Shown piece after piece: positions 10,001 to 15,665 of a stretch of DNA of 26,461 nucleotides; positions within the stretch are counted from its first letter, which is position 1, and each line of letters starts with the position of its first letter. The stretch is from Candidatus Hydrogenedens terephthalaticus JGI OTU-1 (lineage in GTDB: Bacteria > Hydrogenedentota > Hydrogenedentia > Hydrogenedentales > Hydrogenedentaceae): NCBI GenBank assembly GCA_000493945.1, contig AWNW01000033.1, forward strand, positions 6,479 through 32,939, given 5' to 3'. Both the position numbers and the translations under genes were made by a program. The notes below the pieces were generated by a model. It was given only the letters and a program-made list of their open reading frames with translations, was not told the DNA's origin and made no database searches.

Positions 10001-12600
10001 ATACCTGTAAAGTCTTTTATAGGCTCGAAACCGGCTCCGCCATTCCAGTTTACAGTGTCTGATGCATCAATGTTATTTCCCAACACATAATATCCATCAA
10101 TTGGATATTCGGGGACTTTGCCAATCTGGGCAATTTGATTTATTGAGTTTACTGTAATTGGGGGACAAAGTCCGTAAGAAATAACTAATATTACCTGGTC
10201 CGGAGGGAATACTTGTAACCATTCTTGTGGAGGAACTGATTGAGATATGACGCTGTCCGGCGGAATAACATTATGGCAATGAGTAAGGACATCACTTGGA
10301 ATACCATAGAACGATAACCACTCCTGGGCATTCACATAGTGCCAGTATTGAAGATTGGTCATTATTATCAAATCTTTGCGTAATAAGGGATAACTGCTGT
10401 TTTCATTCATTCTCCATACACTGGAAAAATCCCAGCCTGCAAATGTCACTGCTTTTTTCATATTTTCTGTTGTTTCTCCTGTCCCTCCTCCAAAAGAAGT
10501 GGATACACCGGATATTTCTTTATCCCAAAAAGAATTATTTACTGTAATAGGTGCATTACCATTACCAATGAGCCCACCCGCAGACGCAGGTATAGCGAAA
10601 AAAGATGCAGAATAGGAATTATTAAGTTCTGTATTTACATCAGCGAAACCGATAAGTCCACCAATATCTTGGCTTGATGAATTTGTGTTTTGTATTGAAG
10701 CATGAGCATAACAATTCGTAATAATCGGGCTGTTGCCTGTTGCTGGATCCATAGTGGAATATCCTGCAATACCTCCAAAATTATTTCCTATTCCGGAACG
10801 AATAGCACCGATGAATGAAACTCTTGAGAGGTTGCAACCTACAGCACGACCACAAACACCACCAAAATTGCCATAGGTTATTTTTGGTGGTAATTCTCTT
10901 GCATTTACATTGGCACGGATAGAACAGTCATCGGCTGTTATTCCTCCGTAAATAGCACCTGCCAGACCACCCACTGAATTTATACCAAAAACCTCTCCAC
11001 TGGTTGCTATATTCATTAAGGTAGGCTCTATTTCTGGAACAGTAGTCTCTATTTTTCCGGCTATTACTCCAACATATCCAATACCATATATTTCTACATC
11101 CTCTACAATTAAATTTTCTACTCTTCCTAAAGACCCAGTGGGTTTCTTAATTGTCCGGAATAAACCTGTTGGATAGCCGGAATTATCTGATATATATAAA
11201 TCCGATATTTTATACCCATTACCATCAAGAACACCTGAAAATGTTTGTATAGGGATAAAGCCTGCTCCTCCGTTCCATTCTCGAGTAGCAGAAGCATCAA
11301 TATCATTTGATAGTATGTATATATTATCCTCAGGATAATTAGGGTCATTACCAATAAGTTGTAATTGTTCTATCGTGGAGATATAAATTGGAGGATAGGG
11401 TCCCATAGAATAGTTAACAGTTACAGTGTAACCGTAAGGAAAGTAGCAGAATTTTTCTGGAATAGTTTCAATAACATACCCTGATGGAATGGTATTGTGA
11501 TATACCGGTACAGATTCAGAATTAAAACCTCTTTTCGTTATAGTTTCAATAGCCGTTGTCAATTCATCGCCTTCTACATTAGGGATTATATTGGATAAAT
11601 CACAAAAGAAAGGATAAGTATAATCTTTATATATAGCCCATGTAGTTGAACAACTGATACAAGGGTCAGAAGATATGTCCCAACCCATGTCTGAATATGT
11701 GTCTGGATTTAGCATCTCAGTTGTGCTATAACCCTTACCTCCGTATGATTCTGTTTGTCTGCTGGTTTCCATATCCCATACACTGTTTTCTACATACTCT
11801 GGATGATCTGCGGCGCCAATAAGACCTCCTATACCTAAATTTCCATTGGGAACTTCTCCCACGGAGTAACACTCTCTTACATATACTTTATTGGCTAATC
11901 CTCCTATTAAACCACCAACGAAATTCATATCAATTATCGAAGTGGAAATATTCATGTGAGAAAAAGAATTGGAGATAGTTATGGAGTTGAGAGCAGTCTC
12001 TACAACTCCAAATAATCCGCCGAAATATTCTTTTACTATAGGGTCAAAGTTTTCCCAACTAAGGGAACCTAATGTATAGCACATACTTATTGACATATCA
12101 CTGGACAAATCATTTACATAACCTGCTATACCTCCACAAGCAGCAGATGCCTTTATTTGACCGTGAACTATACAACCTTTGATGTCACCCCCTTCTATAA
12201 GCCCTGCTATACCACCGACTATAGATTTGCCACTTATATCTACATTGTATAATTTTAAGTCTTTGATGGAAGCTCCCTCTATATAACTAAATAATCCAAC
12301 AAATCCTTCTAAAGGTCTGTTTATGTAAAGATTATAGATTATGCGTCCATTACCATTGAAAGAGCCCTTAAAATGATTAATGTCATCTCCAATAGGATTA
12401 AAACCGCCTGGCCAGGTTCTTGTTTCAGAAGCATCTATATCGTCAGTTAGAATATAATCAGCATCTAATGGTGTTAAAACGCCTATGTTTTGCAAACCAT
12501 TTAATGTTGAAATTGGAATAGGGGCAGCGTAAGCAAACAGAGGAGAAAAAATGATTAACAATATGCAAAAAAAATATGTAAAAATATAAACCCATTCCAC
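7090..12600 (-). CDS. Giant secreted GLUG/PASTA surface protein with EGTP repeats
   Basis: This 1836-residue protein has a signal peptide (cleavage likely after AYA-25). Three homologous modules begin near residues 26, 400 and 811. Each has an opening like YILTDDIDAS...W.GG..FNPI, then GLUG-type repeats (VGGIAGLI, GGLIGG, GGFIGYN), a WDKE...WDFSSIW closing segment, and a PASTA-like unit, degenerate in modules two and three. A fourth PASTA (VPDVVGDTLVNAINEI) starts near 1161. An EGxx tetrapeptide tract covers about 1230-1653, followed by two PASTA domains (VPYLIGGSEASAKEQI and VPNLVGMTEQDARTKI) and a tail with SCGTNN, a hydrophobic helix and RKGRR. GLUG repeats occur in adhesins, and PASTA units bind glycan or peptidoglycan fragments, so a cell-surface adhesive role is inferred. 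The frame starts at GTG 12600, which lacks a good SD. An ATG with a good SD lies 22 nt upstream in another frame, so an indel may separate the true start. Confidence 0.87.
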   Translation of the reverse strand: MEWVYIFTYFFCILLIIFSPLFAYAAPIPISTLNGLQNIGVLTPLDADYILTDDIDASETRTWPGGFNPIGDDINHFKGSFNGNGRIIYNLYINRPLEGFVGLFSYIEGASIKDLKLYNVDISGKSIVGGIAGLIEGGDIKGCIVHGQIKASAACGGIAGYVNDLSSDMSISMCYTLGSLSWENFDPIVKEYFGGLFGVVETALNSITISNSFSHMNISTSIIDMNFVGGLIGGLANKVYVRECYSVGEVPNGNLGIGGLIGAADHPEYVENSVWDMETSRQTESYGGKGYSTTEMLNPDTYSDMGWDISSDPCISCSTTWAIYKDYTYPFFCDLSNIIPNVEGDELTTAIETITKRGFNSESVPVYHNTIPSGYVIETIPEKFCYFPYGYTVTVNYSMGPYPPIYISTIEQLQLIGNDPNYPEDNIYILSNDIDASATREWNGGAGFIPIQTFSGVLDGNGYKISDLYISDNSGYPTGLFRTIKKPTGSLGRVENLIVEDVEIYGIGYVGVIAGKIETTVPEIEPTLMNIATSGEVFGINSVGGLAGAIYGGITADDCSIRANVNARELPPKITYGNFGGVCGRAVGCNLSRVSFIGAIRSGIGNNFGGIAGYSTMDPATGNSPIITNCYAHASIQNTNSSSQDIGGLIGFADVNTELNNSYSASFFAIPASAGGLIGNGNAPITVNNSFWDKEISGVSTSFGGGTGETTENMKKAVTFAGWDFSSVWRMNENSSYPLLRKDLIIMTNLQYWHYVNAQEWLSFYGIPSDVLTHCHNVIPPDSVISQSVPPQEWLQVFPPDQVILVISYGLCPPITVNSINQIAQIGKVPEYPIDGYYVLGNNIDASDTVNWNGGAGFEPIKDFTGIFSGGGYIISDLYINRPTEDYVGFFGFLENSARIIGINISRANVTGRGIVGILAGSNLGQIYNCGVHGTVRGNDSFTGSLVGDNSGVIYESFGVAQVIGTYNVGGLIGTISSTLFMDTNHNNYFWGTVSGHSNVGGFIGYNRGYIDNSYTASQVTADKGIIGGFCASNDPLGSIVSCYWDKEYSGIDISEGGEGKTTTEMMTETTFSGWDFSSIWMINEGITYPFIQNNFYTYIGDLRGLNYNIIKNNLANWGYFASSTERCDWTYHAGLIVEHTPMDVNLPIFSNIDYVVSIGFCTTVPDVVGDTLVNAINEINSANLAVGNVVEECNNVYPSGVVFEQYPVSGEIVVEGTTVALKVSSGPCPEGEGTPEGTPEGAPEGVVEGTPEGTPEGTPEGVVEGTPEGTPEGTPEGVVEGTPEGTPEGTPEGTPEGAPEGVVEGTPEGTLEGTPEGVVEGTPEGTPEGTPEGTPEGVVEGTPEGTPEGTPEGVVEGTPEGTAEGTPEGVVEGTPEGTPEGTPEGTVEGTPEGTPEGAPEGVVEGTPEGTPEGVVEGTPEGTPEGTPEGVVEGIPEGTPEGTPEGVVEGTPEGTPEGVVEGTPEGTPEGTPEGVVEGTHEGTPEGVVEGTPEGTPEGTPEGVVEGTPEGTPEGTPEGVVEGTPEGTPEGTPEGTVEGAPEGSPEGIVEGTPEGTPEGTPEGVVEGTPEGAPEGIVEGTPEGTLEGTVEGTPEGIPEGTSEGVVEGTPEGTPEGVVEGTPEGTPEGVVEGTPEGTPEGVVEGTPEGTLEGIVEGEVEKVTVPYLIGGSEASAKEQITSIGLVVGTITRQCSDTVPEGNVISQSPLPAQVVNKGTSVNITVSTGPCPITVPNLVGMTEQDARTKILISGLTLGTVKEEYSDTVPKGSVISQSPEAGSKVPKDTPVNLVISKGKKRSFIVSCGTNNSTNTSNTGDMIMLGILSGLLLLQSRKGRRIQN
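7640..8915 (-). repeat. Tandem 12-nt repeat tract encoding EGTP/EGVV units
   Basis: About 105 consecutive 12-nt units encode E-G-[TVAIS]-[PV]. They are mostly arranged in higher-order blocks of two or three EGTP followed by EGVV, so the dominant period is 36-48 nt. Synonymous changes distinguish the units (gtt/gtc/gta, tcg/tca/tcc), so the array is old or has been reshuffled by recombination. It is more GC-rich than its surroundings. It also creates long open frames on the opposite strand that are artefacts of the repeat. The tract forms an acidic stalk-like linker between PASTA domains 4 and 5. Confidence 0.95.
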
Positions 12601-12619
12601 TTTTAAAAATTTCTTTTTT

Positions 12620-12636
12620 CATTTCTAACCCTTTCT
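12620..12636 (-). promoter_or_regulatory. Strong RBS and ATG out of frame with the giant gene
   Basis: On the minus strand AGAAAGGG (12636-12629) lies 6 nt before ATG (12622-12620). That ATG opens a short frame, MKKEIFKSG, that is one base out of register with the GLUG/PASTA frame. Removing one base from the intervening A6, T5 or A4 run would give MKKEIFKVEWVYIFTYF, a textbook signal peptide leading straight into the annotated frame. This is my reason to suspect the GTG start is not the true start. Confidence 0.6.
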
Positions 12637-12780
12637 AGTTTTAGTTTTGATTAAACAACACACAACCCTGATGCGAATTACTTACCTAAATTATAACATA
12701 TTTTTTAAAAAATCTACTTTTTATTTATATTTAAGATGAAAAAATAGATTTCGTTTAAAAAATTTAGCCTATAAGGATTT

Positions 12781-12819
12781 AAAATTAAAATAGGGTAGAT
12801 TTAATATTAAATCTACCCT
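12781..12819 (-). terminator. 28-bp palindrome terminator after the dockerin-like gene
   Basis: AGGGTAGATTTAAT (12792-12805) is followed with no spacer by its exact reverse complement (12806-12819). On the minus strand the hairpin is followed by ATTTTAATTTT. It sits 31 bp after the stop codon of the dockerin-like fragment, as expected for an intrinsic terminator. In vivo the loop would open to about four bases. A DNA-binding-site role for the perfect palindrome is possible. Confidence 0.7.
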
Positions 12820-12850
12820 TAAGAAATGAGATAATTTTAAAAATCTAAAT

Positions 12851-13140
12851 TTAAATTAAACTTGGGCAATATCCATCTTCACTATCTTCACATTTGTGAT
12901 AACCACCACTATTAAAGAATTGAATAAGACGGAGTAATTCTGTCAATCCTATTTCCCAATTTCTTGGATTGTAGTCAGAAGCATGTGGTCTACAAGTCTT
13001 CTCTCCATTGGGACCGGGATTATATCCATCCTCAGTTCCATCGGCACAATGGAAGCCAGCAGAATTAAAAAATTGTATAACACGGAGTAATTCAACTAAA
13101 CTTATTTTTCCATCTCCGTTCTGGTCAGCAGAGTGGATAG
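12851..13140 (-). pseudogene. Dockerin-like tandem EF-hand C-terminal fragment, 5' truncated
   Basis: About 95 residues show two copies of an EF-hand/dockerin-like unit. The first is HSADQNGDGKISLVELLRVI then QFFNSAGFHCADGTEDG. The second is SDYNPRNWEIGLTELLRLI then QFFNSGGYHKCEDSEDGYCP, ending in a TAA stop at 12851. DQNGDGKIS is a canonical Ca-binding loop (D-x-N/D-x-D-G-x-I-S); the second copy's loop is degenerate (DYNPRNWEI). Such pairs sit at the C-terminus of long secreted proteins in Hydrogenedentota-like genomes, as I recall, so an attachment or stability role is inferred. The frame continues open to 13279, but that part is antisense to conserved hydrolase codons and has no independent support. 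The original N-terminal part of this protein is therefore missing. The junction is discussed in the findings. Confidence 0.72.
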
Positions 13141-14811
13141 GTAAAATTTCCCATTCTACCTCTATCACAACCCCCATACCCTTGTGTAATTGTCCCCTGT
13201 GGACATTCTCAGGAAGCCAAAGGATATTCGGAATATCAAAAACTATGTATTTTATTATCAAAGAATGGTATAGCATCACTTATATATGACCCTCCGGGAC
13301 AGGGTGAGCGGATTACCTTTTTGAAAGAAGATGGTTCCCCGGATGTCTGGGGGACAGCCGAACATACCATATTGGGATTAGGATGTATCCTATTAGGTGA
13401 AAATTATGCTCGATATGAAATATGGGATGGCATAAGAGCCATTGATTATATTGAAACCCGAGAGGAAATTCAGAAGGATAAAATAGCATGTTCTGGAAAT
13501 TCCGGTGGAGGCACACAAACGGCATATCTAATGGCGTTAGAACCACGAATTTATGCTGCTGCTCCTTCCTGTTATTTAACTTCATGGGAGAGATTATTAA
13601 ATACCATTGGACCTCAGGATGCAGAACAAAATATCTTCTCACAAATAAAATATGGCTATGACCATTCTGAATATCTTTTTATGCATGCTCCGAATCCTGT
13701 TTTAATCTGTTCTGCTACAAAAGATTTCTTTGATATTTCAGGCACATGGACTACTTTTCGTGCCGCAAAAAGGCTTTATGCAAAGTTGGGAGCCAACTCA
13801 ATGTGTGATTTGATTGAGGTAGATACTCAACATGGTTTGGGTAAATCACTGCGGGAGGAAATTGTAGAAAGAATGCTTTTATGGCTTAAGGGGATAACAA
13901 AAGAAGTTGAAGAGCAGATTGAAGAGAATGAATTATTAACAAAAGAAGAGTATCAAGTTTGCAAGAGCGGAAATATAAGAGAAATTCCTGGATCAAAAAC
14001 TATTATTGATATTAATCGTTATAAAGAAAAGATTTGTGCACAATCACGAAATACTATATGGGCTTCGTTTACATTGGAACAAAAACAATCAAAAGTTAGA
14101 GAAGTTATTAATGTTGATAATTGGGACAATATTTCTGAACCGAAAGTTAGTGAATTAAAACAAATAGATAGAAAATTTTTCCCCGAAGCAAAATCGGTTA
14201 CCCCTATTGTTATAAGTCCAGAAGATGGAATTTTGCTCCCCGGATATTTATTGGAAGCAAAGCAACCCACTTCAAAAGTAGTTATCTATACTCACCCAGA
14301 AGGTAAAAGCAAAGGTATTAATTTAATAAGAGAATACTTGAAGAATAATATCCATGTATGTGCGGTTGATATAAGAGGAACAGGGGAGACAGCACCTATT
14401 CCCAGTAAGAATGATATTACAAATACAGTGGGTGCAGGTTGGGAAGATTATTTCCGTGCCTATTTAATAGGCAAGTCTTATGTAGGGATGAGGGTGCAGG
14501 ATTATTTATCTGTGATTAAGTATGTAAGAAAAAAATATGGTGATGAAGTGAATATATTGATAGATGCTGAAGGTGTCCTTTGTGTGCCGTCTTTACACAC
14601 GGCGTTTCTCTTGCTACCACAAAAAATAGAACTCCATCTGAAAGGTTTGATTTCGTGGAGTGATATAATAGAAAATCCCCGTATTGAAGGGCAGATAACC
14701 AATGCTGTGCACGGGGTACTGGAATGGTATGATATACCTCAACTTATTTCAGAACTTGATAGTGAAAAAATAAAAATTATACAGGAAGACCCCAAACTTT
14801 ATAAGAAGTAA
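13141..14811 (+). CDS. Tandem alpha/beta-hydrolase (acetyl xylan esterase-like), 5' truncated
   Basis: The open frame begins after a TAG at 13138-13140. The first usable start codon is TTG 13321, but family-like sequence extends upstream of it: PPYPCVIVPCGHSQEAKGY and LIYDPPGQGERI. The first domain keeps the triad: GNSGGG (Ser codon 13501), ATKDFFD (Asp codon 13723) and DTQHGLG (His codon 13831). A second alpha/beta domain (about 14200-14790) has DIRGTGET but IDAEGVLCVPSLH where a G-x-S-x-G elbow is expected, so it looks inactive. Paired domains of this type occur in secreted acetyl xylan esterase-like or S9-like hydrolases of roughly 700 aa, so about 150 or more residues including the signal peptide are missing. 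The enzyme would deacetylate or cleave esters of plant or microbial polysaccharides. The barrel-like gene starts 9 nt downstream, probably in the same transcript. Confidence 0.8.
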   Translation, partial: VKFPILPLSQPPYPCVIVPCGHSQEAKGYSEYQKLCILLSKNGIASLIYDPPGQGERITFLKEDGSPDVWGTAEHTILGLGCILLGENYARYEIWDGIRAIDYIETREEIQKDKIACSGNSGGGTQTAYLMALEPRIYAAAPSCYLTSWERLLNTIGPQDAEQNIFSQIKYGYDHSEYLFMHAPNPVLICSATKDFFDISGTWTTFRAAKRLYAKLGANSMCDLIEVDTQHGLGKSLREEIVERMLLWLKGITKEVEEQIEENELLTKEEYQVCKSGNIREIPGSKTIIDINRYKEKICAQSRNTIWASFTLEQKQSKVREVINVDNWDNISEPKVSELKQIDRKFFPEAKSVTPIVISPEDGILLPGYLLEAKQPTSKVVIYTHPEGKSKGINLIREYLKNNIHVCAVDIRGTGETAPIPSKNDITNTVGAGWEDYFRAYLIGKSYVGMRVQDYLSVIKYVRKKYGDEVNILIDAEGVLCVPSLHTAFLLLPQKIELHLKGLISWSDIIENPRIEGQITNAVHGVLEWYDIPQLISELDSEKIKIIQEDPKLYKK

Positions 14812-14820
14812 AAAGCAGTA

Positions 14821-15639
14821 ATGATGATGAATCTTTTTCTTATATGTGCAGGAATGATGATTCCTTTGTTATCTCAAACCGATTTGCCCGAAAAAAGTAA
14901 ATTGGGTTTACAAGAAAATTCAAAAAGCATATCATTAGAATCCTACGCAAACGAAAATAGTAAATGGTTCTGGTTTGTTAGTCTTGTAAATCCATATCCA
15001 AAAATGGAAAGTGAAAAGCCCGTTAGAGAGTTATTTGACCCTATTATGGGCTTTTTTGCTCCAGATCAAAAACCCGTGAAAACAGTCAGCGATTTTCGTG
15101 ATAATCACCTAATTTGGGCTCCACACGCAGGAATTGGATACCAGATTAATTCAAAATGGTCTATCACGGCTCAGGGTGGAGGCGAAGGCGGGAAAATTAG
15201 GACCAAACAAACTCATCCCTCTATTCTGTTAATGCCTTTACATACAGATTTTGAGATAAAGCGAATGGCTTTTTATTGTGGAACGGGTGTCCATTTTTCC
15301 CCGTGGGGTTCTCCCATCCATAAGGACTTTGAAAATTGGAAAGAGCGAATTAAAGCCACACGTCCGTATCTCTCCGCATCGGCTACCTATACCTATGCTA
15401 CCTATGATGCGAAGGTAAAGGTAAAATTTCTTCCTATTTTACATCTTGTAGATTTAAATCTATCGGATGAATGGCATACGGTTAGTCTGGATACCAATAT
15501 CGGTTTTGAAATACCCCTTAATAAAAGAGATGAATTTGTAGTTTCCTTTGGTTATTCAAAATTTGCGCGACTGCAAGAGGATTTTGATAGTTTTACTTTC
15601 ACCATAGAATTTAAAAGGTTTTTGCAAAAGAAAAAATAA
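14821..15639 (+). CDS. Predicted secreted outer-membrane beta-barrel-like protein
   Basis: I do not recognise a named family. The 272-residue product has a short signal-like N-terminus (MMMNLFLICAGMMIPLLS). After a polar stretch it shows alternating hydrophobic and aromatic strands such as HAGIGYQINSKWSITAQGGG, RPYLSASATYTYATYDAKV and VVSFGYSKFARL, and a last strand FTFTIEFKRF near the C-terminus, which fits a small beta-barrel or porin-like protein. It begins 9 nt after the hydrolase stop, so it likely shares that transcript. A purine-rich AAGAAG lies upstream, though the spacing is loose, and three consecutive ATG codons make the exact start uncertain. It converges on the acetyltransferase gene with a 26-bp gap and no evident terminator. 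Confidence 0.6.
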   Translation: MMMNLFLICAGMMIPLLSQTDLPEKSKLGLQENSKSISLESYANENSKWFWFVSLVNPYPKMESEKPVRELFDPIMGFFAPDQKPVKTVSDFRDNHLIWAPHAGIGYQINSKWSITAQGGGEGGKIRTKQTHPSILLMPLHTDFEIKRMAFYCGTGVHFSPWGSPIHKDFENWKERIKATRPYLSASATYTYATYDAKVKVKFLPILHLVDLNLSDEWHTVSLDTNIGFEIPLNKRDEFVVSFGYSKFARLQEDFDSFTFTIEFKRFLQKKK

Positions 15640-15665
15640 AAAATGGACAAATGAGTAAATGTTTC

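Noticed and set aside
13141..13279. N-terminal 45 residues of the minus-strand dockerin frame
   Set aside because: They are the antisense of conserved hydrolase codons (CVIVPCGHSQ on the plus strand) and have no signal peptide or RBS.
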